Positions 34,852-44,362 are shown, numbered from the stretch's first letter. The stretch is DNA of 64,000 bases from Echinicola strongylocentroti (GCF_003260975.1 NZ_CP030041.1:5335501-5399500), one strand, 5' to 3'. The notes: generated from the sequence alone by a model not told the origin. Translations and numbers: made by a program.

Positions 34852-36180
34852 ATGTCATCAAGAAGAAAGTTTTTACAAAATTCACTGTTGGCTTCAGCGG
34901 GGCTTGCTTTGCCCACAATGATGTCCGCCAAAGATTTTGGGCAGTTTACACGTACGATTTCTGCCAGTGACCAGATTAACGTAGGGCTGATCGGAGCGAA
35001 AGGAATGGGCTGGTCCAATATGAACTCGTTCCTTAAAATGCCTCAGGTCAATTGTGTGGCCATTGCGGACATTGACCAATCTGTGTTGGATATGAGAGGG
35101 GCAGATGTTGAAAAGAAGAGAGGCAAGAAACCCATACTGTACAAAGATTACAGAAAGCTATTAGAAAATAAAGACGTAGATGTGGTGATCATCGGTACTC
35201 CTGATCACTGGCATTGCCTGACGCTCATCGATAGTTTGTCAGCAGGTAAACATGCCTATGTAGAAAAGCCTTTGGCCAATTCTATTGAGGAGTGTAACCT
35301 GATGGTAAAAGCAGCAGACCGGTACGGAAAACTTGTGCAGGTGGGGCAGTGGCAACGAAGTGGTAACCAGTATGACGACGCCATATCCTTTGTGAAGTCC
35401 GGTCAGTTGGGGAATATCCGCTTGGTGAAATGCTGGGCTTATCAGGGATGGATGAACCCCGTGCCCGTAAAGCCGGACAGTACACCACCTCCGGGAGTAG
35501 ATTACAAAATGTGGCTTGGTCCAGCCCCTGAGCGGCCATTTAATGAAAACCGTTTTCACTTCAATTTCCGCTGGTTTTGGGATTATGCTGGAGGCTTGAT
35601 GACCGACTGGGGGGTGCATGAAATCGATATTGCACTGTATGCCATGGGCGTGAGTGCTCCGAAATCAGTGATGGCTTCGGGTGGTAAACTGGCGTACCCA
35701 GACGATGCATCCGAAACACCGGATACCTTACAGACCGTGTATGAATACGATGGTTTCAATATGCTGTGGGAGCATGCTACAGGTATTAATGGAGGGAATT
35801 ATGGCTACACGGAAGGGATCGCCTTTATTGGCAATAATGCCACGCTGGTGGTCAACCGTGGCGGATGGGAGATTATCGCGGAAAAGAAAGACGGCAAATC
35901 GTTGATAGAGGGGATGGCAAGGGTGAAACCAGAGGGGAATGCCTTGGATAAACATACCGTCAACTTCGTGGAATCCATTAAGGCCAATGACGCTTCCCAA
36001 CTCCACTGCGGTATCGAGACAGGTAGCGTGGCGGCCATCAATGCCCATATGGGAAATATCGCCTACAAAACAGGCAAAAAAATCTATTGGGATGCTGATA
36101 AAGGGCTATTTACGGATAAGGATGCCAATAAACTGGTCACCGCCAATTATCATAACGGATGGAAATTGCCGAAGGTGTGA
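34852..36180 (+). CDS. Tat-exported Gfo/Idh/MocA family oxidoreductase
   Basis: A 442-residue protein with a twin-arginine signal (SSRRKFLQNSLLASAGLALP). After the signal the Rossmann motif GLIGAKGMGWSN (about residue 45) binds NAD(P), EKPLANSIEECNLM carries the conserved EKP Lys, and GGLMTDWGVHEIDIALYAMG is the substrate-side helix with the conserved His. Such exported enzymes oxidise or reduce sugars or glycosides; some are GH109-type glycosidases. It follows the DUF1080 gene (183 bp gap) and probably acts with it on 3-keto sugars. Confidence 0.93.
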   Translation: MSSRRKFLQNSLLASAGLALPTMMSAKDFGQFTRTISASDQINVGLIGAKGMGWSNMNSFLKMPQVNCVAIADIDQSVLDMRGADVEKKRGKKPILYKDYRKLLENKDVDVVIIGTPDHWHCLTLIDSLSAGKHAYVEKPLANSIEECNLMVKAADRYGKLVQVGQWQRSGNQYDDAISFVKSGQLGNIRLVKCWAYQGWMNPVPVKPDSTPPPGVDYKMWLGPAPERPFNENRFHFNFRWFWDYAGGLMTDWGVHEIDIALYAMGVSAPKSVMASGGKLAYPDDASETPDTLQTVYEYDGFNMLWEHATGINGGNYGYTEGIAFIGNNATLVVNRGGWEIIAEKKDGKSLIEGMARVKPEGNALDKHTVNFVESIKANDASQLHCGIETGSVAAINAHMGNIAYKTGKKIYWDADKGLFTDKDANKLVTANYHNGWKLPKV

Positions 36181-36329
36181 TGAGGCAGAGTTAAGCCGGT
36201 TTAAATGCCGTTTGGTTAAAGACATTCCCCTTTTTACGTGCAAGAAGCTCTTTTTTAAGTTTAACTTTTGCTGAGGGATCTTGATTGTTTTGGTGGGATT
36301 TTGAAATGGATGGTAAGTAGGAAAAGCGC

Positions 36330-36482
36330 GTGGCAATCTCTGTCTATATGAGATTGCCACGGCTCCTTTCCGTAAATCACACAATCGCTTCATCGTACTT
36401 GTCCTGGCTGCTGTACGGAGAAGGTTTTTAAACTCAGGTTATTAGACAGTGAATTCACCTATGAGTCGGCCTCTTCTCCGTA
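36330..36482. repeat. Two inverted repeats between convergent genes
   Basis: GTGGCAATCTC (36330-36340) and GAGATTGCCAC (36350-36360) form a perfect 11-bp stem with a 9-base loop but no T-run on either side. Separately, TACGGAGAAG (36414-36423) and CTTCTCCGTA (36473-36482) pair across 49 bases. They lie between the convergent Gfo/Idh/MocA and outer-membrane protein genes, so transcription-end or mRNA-stability structures are possible; the second could enclose a structured RNA. The rest of the 322-bp gap shows nothing else. Confidence 0.6.
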
Positions 36483-36502
36483 TTCCTGCGGGATTTTTTT
36501 GC

Positions 36503-38965
36503 CTAGAATTCCTTCTCTCCAAATTCACTTTTGATAAACCTGGATTTATTTTTTAGTTGGTTAAAGGTATAGCTAATATTGAGCATGATCATGTCCACTT
36601 CATAGACGTAATTGGTCGTGGTGTAGAATTCGTTTTCTGACCAGGTGGTGATCCGTTGCTCATTGGTGTCCAGTAGGCCCATGTCCATGTTGAGCCATTG
36701 CAGCGTGGTACTGAGCCTTCCATCTAGGAAGGTCTTGGTGACAGTAAGGTTGGGGGAGAAGAACCTACTGTCTTCACCCTGGGCCGTCACACGGTCGGAG
36801 AGATAATTAAGCGACCACTGGAGACTTAGGCTGGATGAAATGTCAAAGTTGGTGTTGGCATTAATGGAATATACCCAGCTGGAGGAATCAATAGGACGAT
36901 TGTTGAATTCACCCTTGATGTGATATTTGTACAGGTTGCCACCTGCAAATAATTTCCACCAAGAGGTGGGGTTGAGCTCTATACCTGATTCTAGTCCTAT
37001 AGACTTACCAGAGCCGACATTAGAATAAATACGGTTGAGAATGGTGTCATTATAGATGGTATTTACCCGATTGACCAGGTTTTTGATGTCATTATAATAG
37101 GCCGTTGCATAAAAGGAATTGTCACCAAAATCCTTGATTACTCCTAACTCTACCAAATCAATAAATTCCGGAAGTAGTGTTGGGTCGCCCTGTTCGAGTG
37201 TTTCGGAGTGTTCTCGCTCAGGGAAAGGGTTCATTTTGAAAGTAGTGGTTCGTTGTACCCTCTTGGTATAGGCAGCTTTTAGGGTCAGTTCATCATTGAC
37301 TTGATATTGGAGGCTGGCAGAGGGGAAAGGCTTGACGAAATCATAGGTGTATGTCGTGTCCACGGTTCCGGCTTTGTCCCGGAGATCGAGTTCCCTGTCC
37401 ATGTATTCCAGTCTCAAACCTGCCGAATAAGACCACTTCCCTTTTTCACCGGAAAGAAGGCCATATCCCGAATGGATCTGTCGGGTAAGGTCCACATTAC
37501 TGGAAAAATCCGGAACGAGTTCCCAAACACCGGTTTCATTGTTTTTTCTTTCATAAACAAAATCCCCTGTGTGGTTCAGGTTCCGAAATTGATATCCTGC
37601 TTCAAACGTTCCGATTTTCCATGGAGCCGCTGTGTAGTCCGTTTGGAAGCGGATACCATGTAAGGGATTGTCATTGGTATTGTATTCATCTTGATAGACA
37701 AAATCAGTGTCTGGGTACCCTAGGTTTTGGTTAGTAGTGGGCCCACCGAGCATGGTATATTCATAAAGAAAAGATGAACTTACCTTGGATGTATTGGAGA
37801 AGGTGTGTTCGTAATCGAAACTGCCAATCACAAAGTCACTCCGTCTGATGCGCAAGTTTTCGTTGTAGTACTGCATTTGGTAGATGTCCTCACCGTTCAT
37901 CTCAGCATGATTGTCATAATAGATAATATCAGCAGTCCTGTCTTTGCTTCTCTTACCCCCATAGAGGCCAAGGCTGAACTGGTTACTCTTGTTAGGAGTA
38001 TATCCAAGCGTAAATCTTCCCGAATACATTTCTTCCTCAAAACTTCTCTCACCATATGAGGGGAAATAAGTGGTGGTGTCACCGATAATGGTGTAGACAT
38101 CACCTTCCCGGCGGCCAGCCAGATCGTTACGTAGATAGCTCCCGCCTACAGACAAGTCCCAGTCCCCTTGGCGGTGGTTAATGGTGAAGTCTGCACCATA
38201 CCGTTTTGGGTTCTCCTTGTTGTCGTAAGGCTCGATGCTCGGTAGGCCAAACTTGGTGTTGATTTGGACAAAAGTGCCTTCTCCTACTGGCTTGGAGGTG
38301 ATGATGTTGATCATTCCTGCTTTGCCTTCGGGGTCGTATTTTGCAGATGGGGCGGTGACCACTTCTATGTTTTTGATGCTGTTGGCAGGAAGTTGGCTTA
38401 ATATTACGCTTGGATCGGTCTGGATGGGCTTGCCATTGATCATGACCACAAATCCCGTGGTACCTCTCACACTGATGTTGCCACTTGCATCTGTGCTGAG
38501 CCCCGGTAGATTGCGGAGCAGGTCAGTGGCTGTACCACCTTTGCTGGATTCAAAACTGTTGGCTTCAAATACTTGTCGGTCGATTTTATGCATCGTGGTA
38601 AACCGATCGCCACTTACTTCCACTTGGTTTAGCAACTGCTCATTGGGGGCTAGGCTAACTGGGGGAAGAGCTGTTAGTTCGGATTTCCGGACAGTGATGT
38701 CTTCAATGGTCTTTTCATTATATCCCAAAAAACTGATGGTCAGGTAATAGGAGCCCTTGTCCACCTTGGTAAGCTCGAAGCTACCGTCTGTGTTCGTGAC
38801 AGCGCCTTTGACCAAAGTGCTGTCAGGTAATGAATATAGCGCTACATTGGCATATTCTAGTGGATTGCTAGTGGTTTGGTCTATTACGCTGCCTTTTACC
38901 CCGGTCTGGGCTATGGTCTGTCCATAAATACATAGTAATAATAGGGTCGAAAATATTTTATACAT
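36503..38965 (-). CDS. Outer-membrane beta-barrel protein, TonB-receptor-like (carboxypeptidase-like regulatory domain, plug, barrel)
   Basis: An 820-residue protein with signal peptide (YKIFSTLLLLCIYGQTIAQ). Residues about 20-105 form a carboxypeptidase D regulatory-like domain (GVKGSVIDQTTSNPLEYANV, YYLTISFLGYNEK), about 120-225 a TonB plug-like domain (GGTATDLLRNLPGLSTDASG, VRGTTGFVVMINGKP), and the rest a long beta-barrel of the OMP_b-brl_3 type. Substrate unknown and no SusD partner is adjacent, so it is not a PUL pair. An AraC regulator is encoded just upstream in the same direction. Confidence 0.9.
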   Translation of the reverse strand: MYKIFSTLLLLCIYGQTIAQTGVKGSVIDQTTSNPLEYANVALYSLPDSTLVKGAVTNTDGSFELTKVDKGSYYLTISFLGYNEKTIEDITVRKSELTALPPVSLAPNEQLLNQVEVSGDRFTTMHKIDRQVFEANSFESSKGGTATDLLRNLPGLSTDASGNISVRGTTGFVVMINGKPIQTDPSVILSQLPANSIKNIEVVTAPSAKYDPEGKAGMINIITSKPVGEGTFVQINTKFGLPSIEPYDNKENPKRYGADFTINHRQGDWDLSVGGSYLRNDLAGRREGDVYTIIGDTTTYFPSYGERSFEEEMYSGRFTLGYTPNKSNQFSLGLYGGKRSKDRTADIIYYDNHAEMNGEDIYQMQYYNENLRIRRSDFVIGSFDYEHTFSNTSKVSSSFLYEYTMLGGPTTNQNLGYPDTDFVYQDEYNTNDNPLHGIRFQTDYTAAPWKIGTFEAGYQFRNLNHTGDFVYERKNNETGVWELVPDFSSNVDLTRQIHSGYGLLSGEKGKWSYSAGLRLEYMDRELDLRDKAGTVDTTYTYDFVKPFPSASLQYQVNDELTLKAAYTKRVQRTTTFKMNPFPEREHSETLEQGDPTLLPEFIDLVELGVIKDFGDNSFYATAYYNDIKNLVNRVNTIYNDTILNRIYSNVGSGKSIGLESGIELNPTSWWKLFAGGNLYKYHIKGEFNNRPIDSSSWVYSINANTNFDISSSLSLQWSLNYLSDRVTAQGEDSRFFSPNLTVTKTFLDGRLSTTLQWLNMDMGLLDTNEQRITTWSENEFYTTTNYVYEVDMIMLNISYTFNQLKNKSRFIKSEFGEKEF

Positions 38966-39036
38966 AGGTTTATTATTTTCCGTAAAGGAAATGAATTGAG
39001 GATGGTTCGTACGGTAAAATTTTTCTATTTATGGTA

Positions 39037-39843
39037 TTATTTGACTTTTGCACCAGAGCGGTACTCCAAGGGAGTCAATGTAGTTTGTGCTTTGAAGAAC
39101 TTTACAAAATTGGAGGAATCTGTAAAATTCAATTGAAAGGCGATTTCTGCTACAGTGATGTCGGTGTGTGTCAATAGGTTTTTTGCTTCTATGAGTAATC
39201 GCTCCTTGATTACCTCCCTTGCTGATGCATTGACAGCTGTTTTACATATTTTGTTGAGTTTTTTGATGGTCAGGTTCAGCATGTCGGCATAAGGCTCTAC
39301 ATGCTTGATTTCTGCAAAATTTTCATTGAGCAATTGCTTAAAGGCAGCGAATTCTTTGGTTGCACTGGAGAAGGTACTGTTGCTGGCTTTGGCAAATGAA
39401 CTACTTTTTATAATGATCAAATTCAGGTATGCTGTGAGGAAATCCAGTTCATTTCCAGCTTTATATTCCATGTAGAAAGCATCCAATAGCTGAAAAAAAT
39501 CGAAGTCATCTGTAATACCAAAACGCTTTGGGAAGTCAAATAGGCAGCTTTGTGCTTTGGGGTAAAGGGAGAGGATATCTTCTTTGAATAGGATGACGTA
39601 ACCATCCGGGATTTTAGAAAAGTCCCAACAGTGAACTTGGCCTGGCCCAAGGTAAAAACCCGTTGGCGGAACGACATCAAACGCCTCGTCTCCGATGGTG
39701 TGCTGGCCAGCTCCCTTGGAGAGAAAAATCAATTCATGATACCCAGCGTGCTTATGTGGTTTAGTTGGTTTGATAACGGGCTTCATGCGTGAAACCTTCA
39801 ACGTTAGTTCGTCTTCTAGCTTTTTCTTTAAACCAATTTCCAT
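39037..39843 (-). CDS. AraC-family transcriptional regulator
   Basis: A 268-residue protein with an N-terminal cupin sensor (about 25-110, GYHELIFLSKGAGQHTIGDE) and a C-terminal pair of helix-turn-helix units (about 170-265: YADMLNLTIKKLNKICK, then ITVAEIAFQLNFTDSSNFVKFFKA and LTPLEYR). It probably senses a small effector through the cupin. It sits 71 bp upstream of the outer-membrane barrel gene in the same direction and may control it, but DNA targets cannot be read from sequence. Confidence 0.92.
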   Translation of the reverse strand: MEIGLKKKLEDELTLKVSRMKPVIKPTKPHKHAGYHELIFLSKGAGQHTIGDEAFDVVPPTGFYLGPGQVHCWDFSKIPDGYVILFKEDILSLYPKAQSCLFDFPKRFGITDDFDFFQLLDAFYMEYKAGNELDFLTAYLNLIIIKSSSFAKASNSTFSSATKEFAAFKQLLNENFAEIKHVEPYADMLNLTIKKLNKICKTAVNASAREVIKERLLIEAKNLLTHTDITVAEIAFQLNFTDSSNFVKFFKAQTTLTPLEYRSGAKVK

Positions 39844-40007
39844 GTTTACGGTTATGATGAGCCCGCAAAATTACGAGGAAATCTCAATTGGCAAATTATT
39901 ATTTTATAAGTGGTGGCCGGTATTTATGCTGTTGCAGTTAAATAAAAGGAGCAATTTCACCTTGTATATAGCTTTTTTGTTTCTTCGGAGCATTACTCCT
40001 GGTACCT

Positions 40008-40928
40008 CTAGTCTTGTCTAAATTGGCGATAATACTCATCTATTTCCTCCGTGCTACATTGTCTATGCACCAATATCATATTGCTAAAGTGAACCGGTTT
40101 GGATTTGGGCAAAGCCGTAGGTTCATTTCCTGGGAAGGCCATATTCTGCATGCTGTTGGCGCTCCGCAGGATCCATCCTTGGTAGGAAGGAAGCTTATCC
40201 GGTTCTCCCATGATGGTGATATTAGCTGGTTTTTTGCCATCGAATGTCCCCTTGAGATTCATCCAAGGGCCAGCTTTTATAGGGAGGTTTTGAGGAGTGA
40301 CCGTCTTTCCTTCGGAGTGAAAAGTAACATCTTCTGGAAGTTTGATCCTAGGCGAAAAGCCCCCATAACCTTTGGCATCCTCCGAACCTCCAAAAGCTAA
40401 TTCGTCCACAAGGGCAGTCATGGTGATTTCAAAAGTGATGGAATAAGCATCTTCTTTCAGCCGTTCGAAGGTGATGTTGACCATTTCTTCCAAAACAGGT
40501 TCGTTTTGCAGACTATCCGCCAGCCAAAGAACAGTTGACTGGATGGTGGCTTTATTGCCATGGATGGATTGCTCCGTACTGTTCACCTTCCAAGAAATGC
40601 CCTCACAAAACCAAGGATCAGCGATTCGTTTTCCGTCGACATAGAGCTGGTGCCAGGTCCAGAAGATGCCACGGTGGTGAAAATGATCCTCTGGAAAGTC
40701 TTCTGTCAGTACTTCTCCATCTAGTCCATAAAGCGGATGGACGTAGTTTGCTCTAGGGTAATTACCGTTCAGGGATTTGGTGGTAGTTTGGTAGTGAAAA
40801 CGAGTAAGGTTATCCTCCGTTAACGTGATGCCTTCAGTATTCTCTTTAAATTGAAGCTTTTGGGCAGAAAGGGAAAAAGAAACAAATACGGCTATGATGA
40901 GAAAGATATTCTGGATGACCTGTTTCAT
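40008..40928 (-). CDS. DUF6807 (PmoA-like) exported protein
   Basis: A 306-residue protein with signal peptide (QNIFLIIAVFVSFSLSAQ, cleaved near residue 23). Landmarks are NYPRANYVHPLYGLDGEVLTEDFPEDHFHHRGIFW taken in parts, with the HFHHRG cluster being the family's most conserved feature, then LAFGGSEDAKGYGGFSPRI and ILVHRQCSTEEI near the end. DUF6807/PmoA-named proteins are frequent near glycan-catabolic genes of Bacteroidota; their biochemical role is unknown to me. Monocistronic. Confidence 0.85.
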   Translation of the reverse strand: MKQVIQNIFLIIAVFVSFSLSAQKLQFKENTEGITLTEDNLTRFHYQTTTKSLNGNYPRANYVHPLYGLDGEVLTEDFPEDHFHHRGIFWTWHQLYVDGKRIADPWFCEGISWKVNSTEQSIHGNKATIQSTVLWLADSLQNEPVLEEMVNITFERLKEDAYSITFEITMTALVDELAFGGSEDAKGYGGFSPRIKLPEDVTFHSEGKTVTPQNLPIKAGPWMNLKGTFDGKKPANITIMGEPDKLPSYQGWILRSANSMQNMAFPGNEPTALPKSKPVHFSNMILVHRQCSTEEIDEYYRQFRQD

Positions 40929-41037
40929 TTTTATAATTTAAGTGATTATGTAATAACAAACCACAGAATGTAAAAAAAAGACCAGTTTAGCAAAAAGTAA
41001 ATGGAGCAAAACTGGTCATAAAAGGTGAGCTGATTGG

Positions 41038-41850
41038 TTACCTTGCTATGCGTACATTGCCAAAATATACAGCAGCATCTACATCATACTTGTATGGAGC
41101 ACTAATATAAAAGTACTTATTGGTACCTTTGGCAAACATTTTCGTCTCCAGTATTTTTTTATTGTCGATATATAAAACCATCAGTTGGCCTTCGACCGAA
41201 ATGGCCACCGGAAGCGTACTATTACTGTAGTTTGCTAAGGGGAAATTGGTGTTGTTGCTTACATCCGAGTCGCTGCTAGCATTGACGATGTCTTGGTTGT
41301 GAAAGTGTAATCTTGTGCAGGTAATGGCATTGTCGTTATAGGCATCTCGGATATAGTCCTTTGCTGAATTGTCACGACTAAATCCAAATTGCATTGCTCC
41401 TATGTCTTCAGCACTCTCACTGCGCGTAATGAGCTCAAATTCGACAGTGAAATTTTCAGGCAACTGTAGCAAAGAGTCTATGCGATAAACTGCCCCAGCA
41501 TTCAATTTAAGCCACTTACCACGTTCAGCAGGGATTTCTACAATGCTTCCGCCCAAGTTGCTTTTCCAATGAGACGGCATCCTGCCGTTTTTCTCCAAAG
41601 CGAAATTTTCATAGAAAATCAACGAATCCAAGGCTACAAAATCATAGGTTTCCTCAATTGGTGAGGCGCCCTTGCCGGTACCTTCTTGGCTTTTTTGGGA
41701 TGAATTGGAGTCCTCGTCCAATACATTATCTACTGTACTTTCTACTGTATTTTCTACTTTTTTTTGAAGCTTTTTAAGGAATTGGGCATTTGAAACTAAT
41801 GGTGCAAAACAAAGAATAAGCATAACGCCCTTAATACTAAAAGATTTCAT
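41038..41850 (-). CDS. Exported protein with LamG/family-jelly-roll-like domain
   Basis: A 270-residue protein with signal peptide (VMLILCFAPLVSNAQ), a charged helical segment (about 24-70, KKLQKKVENTVESTVDNVLD) and a beta-rich C-terminal domain (about 75-270) that looks like a concanavalin-like fold (FTVEFELITRSE, GQLMVLYIDNKKILETKMF). In many Bacteroidota proteins this layout precedes an OmpA peptidoglycan-binding domain, which is absent here, so it may be a short form. Function unknown. Confidence 0.65.
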   Translation of the reverse strand: MKSFSIKGVMLILCFAPLVSNAQFLKKLQKKVENTVESTVDNVLDEDSNSSQKSQEGTGKGASPIEETYDFVALDSLIFYENFALEKNGRMPSHWKSNLGGSIVEIPAERGKWLKLNAGAVYRIDSLLQLPENFTVEFELITRSESAEDIGAMQFGFSRDNSAKDYIRDAYNDNAITCTRLHFHNQDIVNASSDSDVSNNTNFPLANYSNSTLPVAISVEGQLMVLYIDNKKILETKMFAKGTNKYFYISAPYKYDVDAAVYFGNVRIAR

Positions 41851-41952
41851 TTAAATAGGTCTGGTTTAATTGGTTTGTTAAACAATAATTTGCGATAAAG
41901 TTAAAAAAGGACTAGTGGAAAAAATAGTTTGGATGGTAATAAAGGAGTGTTT

Positions 41953-41992
41953 TAATAAAAAAATAACACCAATGCACTGTGGCATTGGTGTT
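41953..41992 (-). terminator. Rho-independent terminator of transketolase operon
   Basis: AACACCAATGC (41965-41975) and GCATTGGTGTT (41982-41992) form an 11-bp stem; on the reverse strand an ATTTTTTTATT tail follows. It lies 16 bp past the transketolase C-subunit stop. Confidence 0.85.
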
Positions 41993-42007
41993 AAATGTAA
42001 TCTTGTT

Positions 42008-42976
42008 TTATTTCCTACTGATGGATTTTTTTGCTGCCTTAACGATATTATTGGCATCCAGTCCATATTTGTCCAGGAGTTCCATTGGCTTGCCTGATTC
42101 ACCGAAGGAATCATCGACACCGATAAACTCTTGTGGGGCAGGATTGTTCCTTACCAAGGTCTGGGCGACGCTATCACCAAGGCCACCGTTGTACTGGTGT
42201 TCTTCAGCAGTCACGCAGCAGCCAGTTTTGGCGACGGATTCCAAGATGGCCTCAGTATCCAATGGTTTGATGGTGTGGATATTGATGACCTCAGCGTTGA
42301 TGCCTTCCTCTCTCAGCATGGCTTCGGCTACTACCGCTTCCCATACCAAGTGGCCAGTGGCAAAAATAGTTACATCTTTACCTTCGATCATTTTCCACGC
42401 TTTACCGATCTCAAATTTCTGGTCAGTAGGAGTGAAGATAGGCCATTTTGGACGGCCAAATCTCAAGTAAACCGGTCCATGGTAATCAGCGATGGCCATG
42501 GTAGCCGCTTTTGTTTGGTTATAGTCACAAGGGTTGATGACGGTCATGTTTGGCAACATCTTCATCATGCCCAGGTCTTCCAAGATTTGGTGCGTAGCAC
42601 CGTCTTCACCAAGGGTCAGGCCAGCGTGGGAAGCACAGATTTTTACGTTTTTCTCAGAATAGGCAATGGACTGGCGGATTTGGTCATATACCCGGCCAGT
42701 GGAGAAATTGGCAAAGGTACCGGTAAAGGGGATTTTACCATTGATGCTCATTCCGGCGGCAAGGCCCATCATATTGGCTTCTGCGATCCCTACCTGAAAG
42801 AACCGCTCTGGGAATTCTTTCTGGAAGGCGCCCATTTTAAGTGAACCAATAAGGTCGGCACAAAGCCCTACAACATTAGGGTTTTTGCGACCAGCTTCCA
42901 ACAGCCCATCTCCGAAGCCGGAGCGGGTATCGCTTTTTTCTGTATAGGTGAATTTTGTATCTAAAGTCTTTTCCAT
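42008..42976 (-). CDS. Transketolase, C-terminal subunit
   Basis: A 322-residue protein with the pyrimidine-binding domain (about 10-175: SRSGFGDGLLEAG-type start, FPERFFQVGIAEANMMGLAAGM with the catalytic Glu, SHAGLTLGEDGATHQ) and the transketolase C-terminal domain (about 190-315, GCCVTAEEHQYNGGLGDSV). Together with the N-terminal subunit encoded 74 bp upstream it makes a two-gene transketolase, which moves two-carbon units in the pentose phosphate pathway using thiamine diphosphate. Splitting into two genes is common in this phylum. Confidence 0.94.
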   Translation of the reverse strand: MEKTLDTKFTYTEKSDTRSGFGDGLLEAGRKNPNVVGLCADLIGSLKMGAFQKEFPERFFQVGIAEANMMGLAAGMSINGKIPFTGTFANFSTGRVYDQIRQSIAYSEKNVKICASHAGLTLGEDGATHQILEDLGMMKMLPNMTVINPCDYNQTKAATMAIADYHGPVYLRFGRPKWPIFTPTDQKFEIGKAWKMIEGKDVTIFATGHLVWEAVVAEAMLREEGINAEVINIHTIKPLDTEAILESVAKTGCCVTAEEHQYNGGLGDSVAQTLVRNNPAPQEFIGVDDSFGESGKPMELLDKYGLDANNIVKAAKKSISRK

Positions 42977-42980
42977 GATC

Positions 42981-43050
42981 GGTCAAATGTTGAATTGTAT
43001 AATTGTAGAATGATATTAAATACCAAGTACGATATACTCAATACTGATAC
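42981..43050. repeat. Degenerate AAGTATC-type repeat between transketolase subunit genes
   Basis: On the reverse strand the gap reads AAGTATCAGTATTGAGTATA, then TCGTACTTGGTATTTAATATC and TACAATTATACAATTC, units of about 7 bases with TAT/AGT cores. Such degenerate units also occur in other intergenic regions of this window (30.9 and 51.5 kb). Confidence 0.45.
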
Positions 43051-43902
43051 TTAATAGTCGCCAAGGGTTTCTTCCAGCTGACCAAGTGCATCCGCCAATT
43101 GCTCATCGTTTGGAGCAACTCCGTGCCACTTGTGTGTGCCTACCATGAAGTCCACTCCATAGCCCATGTCGGTATGGAGCAGGTTCAGTACAGGCTTGCC
43201 TTTGCCAAGAAGGGTTCGGGCATATTCCAAACTGGAAACTACAGCTTCCATATCATTGCCTTTCAAGGTGTCAATAACTTCCCATCCAAAAGCTTCCCAC
43301 TTTGCTTTTAGGTCATTGAGGTTCATTACTGCATCAGTAGGACCGTCGATCTGCTGGCCGTTAAAGTCAATGGTAGCGATCAAATTGTCCACTTTGTGGT
43401 GTGGAGCATACATGGCAGCTTCCCAGATTTGACCTTCTTGTTGCTCGCCGTCGCCCATCAGGGCGTATACGACACCGTCGTCACCATCGATCTTTTTGGC
43501 TTGGGCAGCTCCGATGGCTACGGATAGGCCTTGGCCCAAAGATCCAGATGCTATGCGAATGCCCGGAAGGCCTTCCTCTACTGCTGGGTGTCCTTGCAGA
43601 CGGCTGTTGATTTTTCTGAAGGTCTTTAGCTCATCTACGTTAAAATATCCACTTCTGGCCAATACACTGTACCAAACTGGGGAAATATGTCCATTTGAAA
43701 GAAAGAAGAGGTCTTCGCCTTTTCCTTCCATGGAGAAATCACTATTGTGTTTCAATTGGTTAAAGTACAGGGCTACGAAAAATTCAGTACATCCCAAAGA
43801 TGCTCCAGGGTGTCCTGACTGTACATCATGCACCATACGCACAATGTCCCGTCTCACCTGTGAGGCGGTTTTCTTAAGTTGTTCGGTTGATAGTTTTTCC
43901 AT
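43051..43902 (-). CDS. Transketolase, N-terminal subunit
   Basis: A 283-residue protein carrying the thiamine-diphosphate domain. The motif GDGEQQEGQIWEAAMYA followed by IDFNGQQIDG is the GDG-x(~27)-N cofactor signature; early residues VQSGHPGASLGCTEF and HISPVWYSVLARSGYF are typical transketolase substrate-site segments. Partner of the C-terminal subunit downstream; bcp lies 10 bp upstream in the same direction, so the three are probably one operon. Confidence 0.95.
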   Translation of the reverse strand: MEKLSTEQLKKTASQVRRDIVRMVHDVQSGHPGASLGCTEFFVALYFNQLKHNSDFSMEGKGEDLFFLSNGHISPVWYSVLARSGYFNVDELKTFRKINSRLQGHPAVEEGLPGIRIASGSLGQGLSVAIGAAQAKKIDGDDGVVYALMGDGEQQEGQIWEAAMYAPHHKVDNLIATIDFNGQQIDGPTDAVMNLNDLKAKWEAFGWEVIDTLKGNDMEAVVSSLEYARTLLGKGKPVLNLLHTDMGYGVDFMVGTHKWHGVAPNDEQLADALGQLEETLGDY

Positions 43903-43912
43903 TTTAAAGGAA

Positions 43913-44362
43913 TTATTTAAGGATTTGATTTGAATGTTCTTTGGTTTTTACCTTTTCGATGATGTCAGCGATATTACCTTCTTCATCGATCACAAAGGTG
44001 GTACGGACGGTGCCCATGTAGGTCCTGCCGTAGTTTTTCTTTTCTCTCCAAGTATTATAAAGGTTGTGGACGGTTTTGTCCTCGTCAGCGATCAGCGGAA
44101 AGGGCAGCTCATGTTTCTCTATGAACTTTTTGTGCGATTTTTCAGAATCCGTGCTGATGCCCAATACCACATATCCTGCATCCAAAAGGGCTTGGTAATT
44201 GTCCCTCAAGTCACAGGCTTGGGCAGTACATCCTGGGGTGTTGTCTTTTGGATAAAAGTATAGAACCACTTTTTTGCCTTTGTAATCCGACAGTTTTATG
44301 GTGTTACCGTCCTGGTCTTTCGCTTCAAAATCAGGTGCTTGATTTCCTGTTTCCAATGACAT
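43913..44362 (-). CDS. bcp: Thioredoxin-dependent thiol peroxidase
   Basis: A 149-residue protein, MSLETGNQAPDFEAKDQDGN. FYPKDNTPGCTAQACDLRD has the peroxidatic Cys in TPGCT and the partner Cys five residues later. It reduces peroxides using thioredoxin. First gene of the predicted bcp-transketolase operon; the 10-bp spacing to the next start suggests tight coupling. It is one of three peroxiredoxins in the window. Confidence 0.96.
   Translation of the reverse strand: MSLETGNQAPDFEAKDQDGNTIKLSDYKGKKVVLYFYPKDNTPGCTAQACDLRDNYQALLDAGYVVLGISTDSEKSHKKFIEKHELPFPLIADEDKTVHNLYNTWREKKNYGRTYMGTVRTTFVIDEEGNIADIIEKVKTKEHSNQILK

Noticed and set aside
39037..39843. Treating the outer-membrane barrel gene and AraC gene as a polysaccharide utilisation locus
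   Set aside because: There is no SusD partner, no glycoside hydrolase adjacent, and the barrel lacks SusC-type features, so only a regulator-receptor pairing is suggested.
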